A stretch of DNA of 15,823 nt from Gammaproteobacteria bacterium (GTDB lineage: Bacteria; Pseudomonadota; Gammaproteobacteria; UBA9214): positions 1 through 15,823 of the forward strand of contig JAUVNM010000009.1 of NCBI GenBank assembly GCA_030599705.1, written 5' to 3'. The notes under the pieces were generated by a model. That model was not told the DNA's origin and made no database searches. It was given only the letters and a program-made list of their open reading frames with translations. Within the stretch, counting starts at the first letter, position 1, and each line of letters begins with the position of its first letter. Of the stretch, positions 1-8,286 are shown piece by piece. The position numbers were made by a program, and so were the translations under genes.

Positions 1-641
1 AGTCCTATGCCTGGTCGCAGGGCAGCTGGTCACTGGAACACGGTTTGCCGGAACCGGCACCTGCTGACATGGCGAACCGGCACGTGGTCGCCTATGACTT
101 CGGGGTGAAGCGCAATATCCTGCGCATGCTTGCCGATCGCGGTTGCCGCATGACCGTGGTTCCCGCGCAGACGCGTGCCGCGGAGGTGCTGGCACTGAAA
201 CCCGATGGCATCTTCCTGTCGAATGGCCCCGGTGACCCGGAGCCGTGTGACTATGCGATCACGGCGATCCGTGAACTGCTGGAAACCGGGATTCCGGTAT
301 TCGGTATTTGCCTCGGTCACCAGTTGCTGGCGCTCGCCAGCGGGGCGCAAACGGTGAAAATGAAATTCGGGCACCACGGCGCCAACCACCCGGTACAGGA
401 TCTGGCCAGCCAACAGGTAATGATCACCAGCCAGAATCACGGCTTTGCCGTGGATGAAGACAGCCTGCCGGAGAATCTTGCGCCGACGCACCGGTCATTG
501 TTCGACGGCTCGTTGCAGGGCGTGGCACGCACCGACTGTCCGGCGTTCAGTTTCCAGGGACATCCCGAGGCCAGTCCCGGACCGCACGACGTCGCGCCGC
601 TGTTCGACCGGTTTATTGAAATGATGGGGAAGAAAGATTAG
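1..641 (+). CDS. carA: Carbamoyl-phosphate synthase small (glutaminase) subunit, 3' part only
   Basis: This is the C-terminal part of CarA; the 5' end lies outside the window and the reading frame enters at base 3. CarA hydrolyses glutamine and passes ammonia to CarB for carbamoyl phosphate synthesis, the shared precursor of pyrimidines and arginine. The visible part is a class I glutamine amidotransferase domain: LSNGPGDPEPCDYA forms the oxyanion-side loop, GICLGHQ carries the nucleophilic cysteine (codon 309-311), and GHPEASPGP near the end carries the catalytic His and Glu. SQNHGFAVD is also a typical CarA segment. The frame is open from the first base, so the TTG at 45 is an internal Leu codon and not a start. 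The gene ends with TAG at 639-641, where a palindromic repeat begins. Identification is secure from the motifs and from carB downstream. Confidence 0.97.
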   Translation, partial: SYAWSQGSWSLEHGLPEPAPADMANRHVVAYDFGVKRNILRMLADRGCRMTVVPAQTRAAEVLALKPDGIFLSNGPGDPEPCDYAITAIRELLETGIPVFGICLGHQLLALASGAQTVKMKFGHHGANHPVQDLASQQVMITSQNHGFAVDEDSLPENLAPTHRSLFDGSLQGVARTDCPAFSFQGHPEASPGPHDVAPLFDRFIEMMGKKD

Positions 642-760
642 CCACAGAGGACACAGAGAACACATTTCTCACACAAAGCCACCAAGACGCAAAGGCAACA
701 TGAATATTTATATTTTCTGTTCTATTTTTTTAACTCTGTGTCCTCTGTGAGCTCTGTGGC
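641..760. repeat. ACAGAG-rich inverted-repeat element between carA and carB
   Basis: A 16-base arm at 643-658 (CACAGAGGACACAGAG) is perfectly complementary to 734-749. An outer nine-base match also pairs 641-649 (GCCACAGAG) with 752-760 (CTCTGTGGC). The right side holds one extra repeat unit of about nine bases. The centre is A+T rich and contains a CCACCAAGACGCAAAGG tract. As RNA this would form a long hairpin between the two cistrons. The purine-rich ACAGAG/CAAAG pattern resembles an interspersed repeat I recall from many proteobacterial genomes, but its copy number here is unknown. The element starts on the last base of the carA stop codon and ends 12 bases before the carB ATG. Confidence 0.85.
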
Positions 761-772
761 AAGAAAAATACA

Positions 773-3700
773 ATGCCGAAACGTACTGACATAGAAAGCA
801 TTATGATCATCGGTGCCGGCCCGATTGTGATCGGTCAGGCCTGCGAGTTCGACTATTCCGGCGTCCAGGCCTGCAAGGCGCTGCGCGAGGAGGGCTACCG
901 CGTGGTGCTGGTCAACTCCAACCCGGCGACCATTATGACGGACCCGGACACGGCCGATGCCGTGTATATCGAACCGGTGCACTGGAAGACCGTGGCGCGC
1001 ATCATCGAGAAGGAGCGCCCGGATGCCCTGCTGCCCACCATGGGCGGGCAGACCGGTCTGAACTGCGCACTCGACCTGGTGCGCGAGGGTGTACTCGAGA
1101 AATACGGTGTAGACCTCATCGGCGCCAGTCGCGAGGCCATCGACATGGCTGAGGACCGTGGCCTGTTTCGTGATGCCATGACCGAAATTGGCCTGGCGAC
1201 GCCGCATGCTGCCGTTGCGCATAGCATGGAAGAGGCCAACCAGGTACAGGCGTCCATCGGGTTCCCGATCATTATCCGGCCGTCGTTTACGCTCGGCGGC
1301 AGCGGTGGCGGCATCGCCTATAACAAGGAAGAATTCGCGGCCATCTGCGAACACGGTCTCGATCTGTCACCGACCACCGAGGTGTTGCTGGAGGAATCGG
1401 CGCTTGGCTGGAAAGAGTTCGAGATGGAGGTGGTGCGCGACTGCAATGACAACTGCATCATCATCTGTTCCATCGAGAACCTCGATCCGATGGGTGTGCA
1501 TACCGGAGACTCGATTACCGTGGCGCCGGCGCAGACCCTGACCGACAAGGAATACCAGATCATGCGCAACGCATCGATTGCCGTGCTGCGCAAGATCGGG
1601 GTGGAGACCGGCGGGTCCAACGTGCAGTTTGCCATCCATCCGGATGATGGCCGCATGATCATTATCGAGATGAACCCGCGGGTGTCACGTTCTTCCGCGC
1701 TGGCTTCCAAGGCCACCGGCTTCCCGATTGCCAAGGTGGCCGCCAAGCTGGCCGTCGGTTATACCCTGGATGAACTGAAAAACGAGATTACCGGCGGCGC
1801 CACCCCGGCCTCGTTCGAGCCAACCATAGACTACGTGGTGACCAAGATCCCGCGGTTTACCTTTGAAAAATTTCCGCAGGCCGAACGGTTGCTGGGCACC
1901 CAGATGAAATCCGTTGGCGAAGTCATGGCGATCGGCCGGACCTTCCAGGAATCCCTGCAAAAGGCGTTGCGCGGGCTGGAGACCGGGGCCGATGGCCTGA
2001 ATGAGACCATCGATCTCGATGCGGCAAATGCCCGCGAAGAGCTGGTCAAGGAACTCGGCCTGCCGCGGCCGGAACGCCTGTGGCAGGTGGCCGACGGCTT
2101 TCGTGCCGGACTGTCGGTCGAGGAGATATTTGACCTGACGGCCATAGATCCGTGGTTCCTGTCCCAGATTGAAGAACTGGTTATGGTTGAAAGTGAAGTG
2201 TCTGAACAGGGTATGGGCGCCCTGGATGCCGACCGGCTGCGTGATCTGAAGCGCAAGGGGTTCGCGGATTCACGGCTGGCCACGTTGACCGGCACGGACG
2301 AGGCGGACGTGCGCCGGCGGCGCCATGAGCTCGGTATTCGCCCGGTGTTCAAGCGGGTCGATACCTGTGCTGCCGAGTTTGCCACCGCTACGGCCTATCT
2401 GTATTCAACCTATGAAGAAGAGTGCGAGGCACAACCGACGGCACGTGACAAGATCATGGTGCTCGGCGGCGGTCCGAACCGCATCGGCCAGGGCATCGAA
2501 TTCGACTACTGCTGCGTGCATGCGGCAATGGCCTGCCGCGAGGACGGCTTCGAGACCATTATGGTGAACTGCAACCCGGAAACGGTTTCGACCGACTATG
2601 ATACGTCTGACCGTCTCTACTTCGAGCCGCTGACACTGGAAGATGTGCTGGAAGTCATTCACGTGGAGCAGCCGAAGGGCGTCATCGTCCAGTACGGTGG
2701 CCAGACGCCGTTAAAGTTGTCGCGCGGACTCGAGGCCAGCGGCGTGCCGGTCATCGGTACCTCGGCGGACGCCATCGATCACGCCGAGGACCGGGAGCGC
2801 TTTCAGCAGATGATCCAGCGGCTGGGACTGCTGCAGCCACCGAACCGCACGGCATCCTCGGCTGACCAGGCTGTCGCGCTGGCCGGGGAAATCGGTTACC
2901 CGCTGGTGGTACGGCCTTCCTATGTGCTCGGCGGGCGCGCCATGGAAATCATCTACGGCGCGGAAGACCTGGACCGCTATATGCACGAAGCCGTCAGTGT
3001 ATCGAATGATTCACCGGTGCTGCTGGACCGCTTTCTCAACGAGGCAATCGAGGTGGATGTCGATGCCGTGTATGACGGCGTGGACGTACTGGTTGGCGGC
3101 ATTATGGAACACATCGAGGAGGCCGGCGTGCATTCCGGTGATTCCGCCTGTTCGTTGCCGCCCTATACACTGGGTGAAGACATCCAGCAGCGCCTGCGTG
3201 AACAGGTGGGACAGATGGCAAGGGAGCTGGATGTACGCGGACTGATGAATACCCAGTTTGCGGTGAAGGGCGATGATATCTATGTCATCGAGGTCAACCC
3301 GCGCGCCTCACGCACCGTGCCGTTTGTCTCGAAGGCCACCTCAATGCCGCTGGCCAAGATCGCGGCGCGTGTCATGACGGGCAAGAGCCTGAAAGAACAG
3401 GGGTTGACGACGGCAAGGACCCCGGACTTCTTCGCGGTCAAGGAGGCGGTGTTTCCGTTTATCAAGTTCCAGGGGGTCGATCCGTTGCTCGGCCCCGAGA
3501 TGAAATCCACGGGCGAGGTCATGGGTGTCGGCCGCACCTTCGGCGAAGCCTTCGCCAAGGCCCAGCTGGGCGCCGGGAATGCCGTGCCGGCAAGTGGCAA
3601 CGCGCTGATCAGTGTACGCAAGACCGACCGGGCAGCGGCCGTAACGCTTGCCGGCGAACTTGCAGCCCGGGGTTACAAGCTGGTTGCAACTCGCGGTACC

Positions 3701-3994
3701 GCCAGGTCAATCAATGCGGCCGGTGTCTATTGTACGGTTGTCAACAAGGTCCGGGAAGGGCGCCCGCATATCGTGGACATGATCAAGAACGGTCAGATTG
3801 ACCTGATCGTGAACACCACGGAAGGCAAGCAGGCGATAGCCGATTCCTTTACAATTCGCAGGGCAGCGCTGCATCACAAGGTGTCCTATAGCACGACCCT
3901 TGCCGGTGCCCAGGCGATGGGGCAGGCACTGGAGTATCTCGACACGCATACGGTCAACTGCCTGCAGACGCTGCACCAGGAGCACATTACATGA
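773..3994 (+). CDS. carB: Carbamoyl-phosphate synthase large subunit
   Basis: CarB makes carbamoyl phosphate from bicarbonate, two ATP and the ammonia delivered by CarA. At 1073 residues it equals the usual bacterial length. The two homologous halves are visible. The first begins with IMIIGAGPIVIGQACEFDYS and holds the metal-binding IIIEMNPRVSRSSA motif. The second begins with IMVLGGGPNRIGQGIEFDYC near residue 560 and holds YVIEVNPRASRTVPF. The last ~140 residues are the MGS-like allosteric domain (ATRGTA, NTTEGK, SYSTTLAG), which in the family binds UMP, IMP and ornithine. The ATG at 773 matches the family N-terminus, but no clear Shine-Dalgarno precedes it; the sequence there is the tail of the palindromic element plus an A-rich stretch. 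The 131-base gap after carA is longer than is common for this pair. The stop overlaps the greA start by four bases (ATGA). Confidence 0.98.
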   Translation: MPKRTDIESIMIIGAGPIVIGQACEFDYSGVQACKALREEGYRVVLVNSNPATIMTDPDTADAVYIEPVHWKTVARIIEKERPDALLPTMGGQTGLNCALDLVREGVLEKYGVDLIGASREAIDMAEDRGLFRDAMTEIGLATPHAAVAHSMEEANQVQASIGFPIIIRPSFTLGGSGGGIAYNKEEFAAICEHGLDLSPTTEVLLEESALGWKEFEMEVVRDCNDNCIIICSIENLDPMGVHTGDSITVAPAQTLTDKEYQIMRNASIAVLRKIGVETGGSNVQFAIHPDDGRMIIIEMNPRVSRSSALASKATGFPIAKVAAKLAVGYTLDELKNEITGGATPASFEPTIDYVVTKIPRFTFEKFPQAERLLGTQMKSVGEVMAIGRTFQESLQKALRGLETGADGLNETIDLDAANAREELVKELGLPRPERLWQVADGFRAGLSVEEIFDLTAIDPWFLSQIEELVMVESEVSEQGMGALDADRLRDLKRKGFADSRLATLTGTDEADVRRRRHELGIRPVFKRVDTCAAEFATATAYLYSTYEEECEAQPTARDKIMVLGGGPNRIGQGIEFDYCCVHAAMACREDGFETIMVNCNPETVSTDYDTSDRLYFEPLTLEDVLEVIHVEQPKGVIVQYGGQTPLKLSRGLEASGVPVIGTSADAIDHAEDRERFQQMIQRLGLLQPPNRTASSADQAVALAGEIGYPLVVRPSYVLGGRAMEIIYGAEDLDRYMHEAVSVSNDSPVLLDRFLNEAIEVDVDAVYDGVDVLVGGIMEHIEEAGVHSGDSACSLPPYTLGEDIQQRLREQVGQMARELDVRGLMNTQFAVKGDDIYVIEVNPRASRTVPFVSKATSMPLAKIAARVMTGKSLKEQGLTTARTPDFFAVKEAVFPFIKFQGVDPLLGPEMKSTGEVMGVGRTFGEAFAKAQLGAGNAVPASGNALISVRKTDRAAAVTLAGELAARGYKLVATRGTARSINAAGVYCTVVNKVREGRPHIVDMIKNGQIDLIVNTTEGKQAIADSFTIRRAALHHKVSYSTTLAGAQAMGQALEYLDTHTVNCLQTLHQEHIT

Positions 3995-4470
3995 CAGCCA
4001 AGGTCCCGATTACTGCACGGGGTGCGGAAAAGTTGCGCGAGGAACTCGTGCAGTTAAAGACGGTAGATCGCCCGCTTATCATCCGGGCGATCGCGGAAGC
4101 CCGCGCCCATGGCGATCTTAAGGAAAATGCCGAGTATCACGCGGCACGTGAACAGCAGAGTTTTGCCGAGGGCCGCATCAAGGAGATCGATGGCAAGTTG
4201 AGCCATGCCCATGTCGTTGATGTCACCACGTTGAATGCGAACGGCAAGGTGGTGTTTGGCTGTACCGTCGAGATGCTCGACGAGGATACCGGGGAAACCA
4301 TTGTCTACCAGATCGTTGGTGAGGACGAAGCCGACATCAAGGTCGGCATGATCTCCGTGAATTCCCCGATCGCGCGCGCGCTGATTACGAAGATGGAAGG
4401 GGATGTCGTCACGGTGCTGGTGCCGGGCGGCGAACGCAGCCTGGAGATTATTGAAGTTCGCTACGTTTAA
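3991..4470 (+). CDS. greA: Transcription elongation factor GreA
   Basis: GreA enters the RNA polymerase secondary channel and stimulates cleavage of backtracked transcripts. The protein has 159 residues, the usual size. Residues 1-75 form the N-terminal coiled-coil, with the tip segment ARAHGDLKENAEYHAAREQQ carrying the acidic pair D42 and E45 that coordinates the catalytic metal in the family. The C-terminal part (from about residue 80) is the FKBP-like domain, including SPIARALITKMEGD and VPGGERSLEIIEVRY. The start is fixed by AGGAG at 3978-3982, eight bases upstream. The four-base overlap with carB suggests translational coupling. The carB-greA linkage is the arrangement known in Pseudomonas and relatives. 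A palindromic element begins 14 bases after the stop. Confidence 0.98.
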   Translation: MTAKVPITARGAEKLREELVQLKTVDRPLIIRAIAEARAHGDLKENAEYHAAREQQSFAEGRIKEIDGKLSHAHVVDVTTLNANGKVVFGCTVEMLDEDTGETIVYQIVGEDEADIKVGMISVNSPIARALITKMEGDVVTVLVPGGERSLEIIEVRYV

Positions 4471-4483
4471 TACATGCCAGGGT

Positions 4484-4601
4484 GTACGTAAGTTAACCGA
4501 TATAAGCTTGTGTGACACGCTGTGAATACATCCCTGTACGCTCGATGGCCGCATCCCTGCGGCCAACGGTCACGCAAGCTTATATCGGATAACTTACGTA
4601 C
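4484..4601. mobile_element. MITE-like palindromic element with 33-bp terminal inverted repeats
   Basis: The left arm at 4484-4516 starts GTACGTAAGTTAACCGATAT and is the reverse complement of the right arm at 4569-4601, with only two mismatches in 33 positions. The arms enclose a 52-base core with its own smaller hairpin (TGGCCGC/GCGGCCA, 4546-4552 and 4559-4565). The whole unit is 118 bp and encodes no convincing protein. This is the structure of a miniature inverted-repeat element or a large interspersed palindrome. I see no obvious target-site duplication in the flanks (AGGGT before, TTGTT after). No T-run follows the right arm, so it is not a classical intrinsic terminator, although the stem could still affect greA mRNA. 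The core segment GAATACATCCCTGTA resembles an interspersed repeat I recall from other gammaproteobacteria; I cannot confirm this here. Confidence 0.75.
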
Positions 4602-4609
4602 TTGTTTGT

Positions 4610-5050
4610 ATGTCACGAATTTACCCAGTTATCGAACGTGTCCTGCTGACACTCTGGATCGGCGGCCTGTGGGTGGTCGGCCTGGTGGTTGCCCCGACGC
4701 TGTTCGCGGAACTGCCTGATACCGCGACCGCCGGCTCGGTGGCCGGTGCCCTGTTTACCGTTATAAGCCGGATCGGGCTGGTGTGTGCTGGTGTGCTGTT
4801 GCTCTTCGGCTGGCTGCAGCACGCTGCTCATGCAAGACGCTGGCAGTTTCTGGTGATTGTCCTCATGGTGGTACTGGTCGTCATTGGCGAATATGTACTG
4901 GCGCCGATGATTTCCGAATTGCGTGCGACCGGCCAGGTAGCGAGTCCGCGTTTCGGGCAGTTGCACGGCCTGGCGAGCGGTGCCTACCTGGTGAACTGTG
5001 TGCTCGGACTGGTAGTGCTGGTGATATGGAAGGAAGCAGGTAGACCGTAG
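4610..5050 (+). CDS. DUF4149-type four-helix inner-membrane protein, function unknown
   Basis: The product is a 146-residue hydrophobic protein with four predicted membrane segments, roughly residues 7-30, 45-68, 79-100 and 119-140. The C-terminal FGQLHGLASGAYLVNCVLG segment and its place between greA and yhbY match the DUF4149 (TMEM205-like) family, whose role is not established. There is no cleavable signal peptide or recognisable catalytic motif. The ATG at 4610 fits the hydrophobic N-terminus (MSRIYPVIERVLLTLWIGGL), but no Shine-Dalgarno lies in front of it. The nine bases before the ATG follow directly on the right arm of the 118-bp palindrome, so that element may have displaced the original leader. 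The TAG stop is part of a GTAG-headed repeat shared with the end of the convergent yhbY gene. Family assignment is from memory of the sequence pattern and the gene context. Confidence 0.85.
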   Translation: MSRIYPVIERVLLTLWIGGLWVVGLVVAPTLFAELPDTATAGSVAGALFTVISRIGLVCAGVLLLFGWLQHAAHARRWQFLVIVLMVVLVVIGEYVLAPMISELRATGQVASPRFGQLHGLASGAYLVNCVLGLVVLVIWKEAGRP

Positions 5051-5117
5051 GACCGGCCCTTTATGCCCTTCAGGGTGCCGGCCGGGAATGCCTTTCCCCG
5101 CGGGGCGCGGGTCCTAC
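5047..5117. repeat. GTAG-headed REP-like pair overlapping both convergent stop codons
   Basis: GTAGGACC at 5047-5054 is the exact reverse complement of GGTCCTAC at 5110-5117. Each end is followed inward by its own hairpin. On the left, CCGGCCCT pairs with AGGGTGCCGG (5053-5060 and 5072-5081). On the right, CCCGCG pairs with CGCGGG (5097-5102 and 5106-5111). A GTAG head plus a G+C-rich hairpin, in inverted pairs, is the layout of GTAG-type REP sequences mobilised by REP-associated tyrosine transposases. The TAG of the left GTAG is the stop of the DUF4149 gene, and the CTA of the right CTAC is the stop of yhbY on the other strand. The stacked hairpins may serve as a bidirectional terminator between the convergent genes, but there is no T-run. 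Confidence 0.7.
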
Positions 5118-5407
5118 CCGGCCTTTGCCTTGCGGTAGATCAGTGCGATATTGCCGATGGCCTGCACGGTTTCCGCACCACAGGCCTTGCAGACGGCGGC
5201 AATCAGGTTGCCGCGTTCCTCGCGGCCGGCGCCGCTGATACGGACCTTCATCAGTTCATGGTGTTCCAGTGACAGCTCAATCTCCCGGATGACGGCATCA
5301 CTCAATCCGGCATGACCAACCGTAACGATCGGCTTAAGGGCGTGCCCCCGGGTGCGGAATTCGCGTTTTTGTTGTTCGGTGAGTGGCGTACTGGTGGTGT
5401 TTCGCAT
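5114..5407 (-). CDS. yhbY: CRM-domain ribosome-associated RNA-binding protein YhbY
   Basis: This is a 97-residue single CRM (CRS1-YhbY) domain protein. The family binds RNA and is associated with 50S subunit precursors. The domain fills the protein: LTEQQKREFRTRGHALKPIV, VGHAGLSDAVI near residues 30-40, HHELMKVRISG at about 49-59, and AIGNIALIYRK at the end. A longer frame runs upstream to 5476, but those residues do not look like the family, and MRNTTSTPLT is a typical start; I therefore place the start at 5407. No Shine-Dalgarno is present. A perfect TATAAT hexamer lies only nine bases before the ATG, suggesting a near-leaderless message. The gene is divergent from rlmE, as in E. coli, and its TAG stop lies in a GTAG-type repeat. 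Confidence 0.93.
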   Translation of the reverse strand: MRNTTSTPLTEQQKREFRTRGHALKPIVTVGHAGLSDAVIREIELSLEHHELMKVRISGAGREERGNLIAAVCKACGAETVQAIGNIALIYRKAKAG

Positions 5408-5416
5408 GAGAATGGC

Positions 5417-5447
5417 ATTATACGGGTATGCTGTTCGGTAGCGACAA
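5417..5447 (-). promoter_or_regulatory. Predicted sigma-70-type promoter of yhbY
   Basis: On the minus strand a perfect -10 hexamer TATAAT (5417-5422) is preceded, after 19 bases, by TTGTCG (5442-5447) as a partial -35. The expected start of transcription would fall within a few bases of the yhbY ATG at 5407. The -35 side overlaps the rlmE ribosome binding region on the opposite strand, so the two divergent promoters must share about 50 bases. A weak plus-strand -10 candidate (TATGCT, 5427-5432) could serve rlmE. The -10 match is seen directly; promoter activity is inferred. Confidence 0.5.
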
Positions 5448-5456
5448 CAGGAGATC

Positions 5457-6095
5457 ATGGCCGTGGCCAGGAGCAAGAGCAGTCAGCGCTGGCTGAAATC
5501 CCATTTTGATGATGAGTATGTCAAGCGTGCACAACGCGAGGGCTACCGTTCGCGAGCCGTCTACAAGCTGGAGGAGATCCAGCAGAAGGACCGGCTGCTA
5601 CGGCCCGGGATGACGCTGGTCGATCTGGGCGCCGCCCCGGGTGGCTGGTCCCAGTACGCTGCCCGGCTGTTGCAGGGCAAGGGCCGGATACTTGCGCTGG
5701 ATATCCTGCCGATGCAACCGCTGGTCGGGGTGGAGTTCCTGACGGGGGATTTTACTGAGAGTGAACCTGTTGATTTACTTATGGAATTACTGGGTGACGA
5801 CCGGGTAGACCTTGTAATGTCGGACATGGCGCCCAATATCAGTGGCATGGATGCGGTTGACCAGCCGCGCAGCATGTATCTGGCGGAACTGGCCGTTGAT
5901 TTCGCCGCCAATGTCCTGCGCAAGGGAGGGGATTTGCTGTTCAAGGCCTTCCAGGGGGAGGGTTTCGATGCGCTGGTCAAGGGGTTGCGGTCGCAGTACC
6001 AACAGGTGAAGGTCCGCAAACCCCGGGCATCGCGTCCGAGAAGCCGCGAGGTCTATGTGCTGGCGCGGCACTATCGGGCAGTGGATATGTCATAA
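5457..6095 (+). CDS. rlmE: 23S rRNA (uridine-2'-O-)-methyltransferase RlmE
   Basis: RlmE (also FtsJ or RrmJ) uses S-adenosylmethionine to 2'-O-methylate U2552 in the A-loop of 23S rRNA at a late step of 50S assembly. The 212-residue length fits the family (209 in E. coli). The SAM-binding motif is LVDLGAAPGGWSQYA (residues 54-68). The K-D-K-E catalytic tetrad is visible: K37 in VYKLEE, D123 in SDMAPNISG, K163 in FKAFQGEGF and E198 in SREVYVL. The start at 5457 has AGGAG three bases upstream, a tight but usable spacing, and SQRWLKSHFDDEYVKRA is the standard family opening. It is the first gene of rlmE-ftsH-folP-glmM, with 83 bases to ftsH, and is divergent from yhbY. Confidence 0.97.
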   Translation: MAVARSKSSQRWLKSHFDDEYVKRAQREGYRSRAVYKLEEIQQKDRLLRPGMTLVDLGAAPGGWSQYAARLLQGKGRILALDILPMQPLVGVEFLTGDFTESEPVDLLMELLGDDRVDLVMSDMAPNISGMDAVDQPRSMYLAELAVDFAANVLRKGGDLLFKAFQGEGFDALVKGLRSQYQQVKVRKPRASRPRSREVYVLARHYRAVDMS

Positions 6096-6178
6096 TGTCT
6101 TTAAAGTAACGCCTGTTACCCGTCGACAAAACGGGGTGAGGGCATCAGCAGTTTCCGCCAGTACACGAGGTAGCCGGT

Positions 6179-8104
<1,926 letters not shown>

Positions 8105-8121
8105 AGCACCTCCGGCGGTAC

Positions 8122-8137
8122 AATACTGTGCAGTATT
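8122..8137. other. Short dyad after ftsH
   Basis: AATACTG (8122-8128) and CAGTATT (8131-8137) are perfectly complementary around a two-base centre, 18 bases after the ftsH stop. It could be a protein-binding dyad or just the start of a small hairpin. There is no T-run, so an intrinsic terminator is unlikely. Confidence 0.3.
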
Positions 8138-8144
8138 CCCGAAC

Positions 8145-8257
8145 ACCGGATTCGCCAGCAAGCTGGCTCCTGCAACGAAACGGTATTTTGTAGGAGCGGG
8201 CGGTCCCGCGAACGCGGTCTTCCCGGATACCGGATTCGCCAGCAAGCTGGCTCCTAC
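8145..8257. repeat. GTAG-type REP cluster in the ftsH-folP gap
   Basis: A 27-base sequence occurs twice exactly, at 8145-8171 and 8229-8255, each holding GCCAGCAAGCTGGC. Between them, at 8190-8213, lies a plus-oriented unit with a GTAGGAGC head and the hairpin GCGGG-CGGT-CCCGC (8196-8209). The second copy of the 27-mer ends in CTCCTAC and so forms the opposite-facing partner of the GTAGGAGC unit. The result is one complete inverted REP pair preceded by an extra half unit. The same GTAGGAGCGGGC head recurs after nuoD at 15619. GTAGGAGC-headed palindromes are a known abundant REP class in Pseudomonas and other gammaproteobacteria. The cluster fills most of the 182-base gap between ftsH and folP. 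Confidence 0.85.
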
Positions 8258-8286
8258 GTCTACAATTTCAATTTCGCAGGACAGCT

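Noticed and set aside
45..47. TTG at 45 as the start of a separate glutamine amidotransferase gene
   Set aside because: The frame stays open to base 3 with CarA-like sequence (YAWSQGSWSLEHG), so the codon is internal.
4522..4719. A 65-codon frame starting inside the post-greA palindrome
   Set aside because: Its first part is palindromic repeat and the rest is the DUF4149 gene in a wrong frame.
6106..6135. Small dyads GTAAC/GTTAC and CCCGT/ACGGG in the rlmE-ftsH gap as operators or a heat-shock promoter
   Set aside because: The stems are only five bases, no sigma-32-type -35/-10 pair is convincing, and such short dyads are expected by chance.
8145..8255. Two exact 27-base repeats 57 bases apart, as a possible CRISPR fragment
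   Set aside because: The repeats carry REP hairpins, the middle contains the complementary REP unit and not a spacer, there are only two copies and no cas genes.
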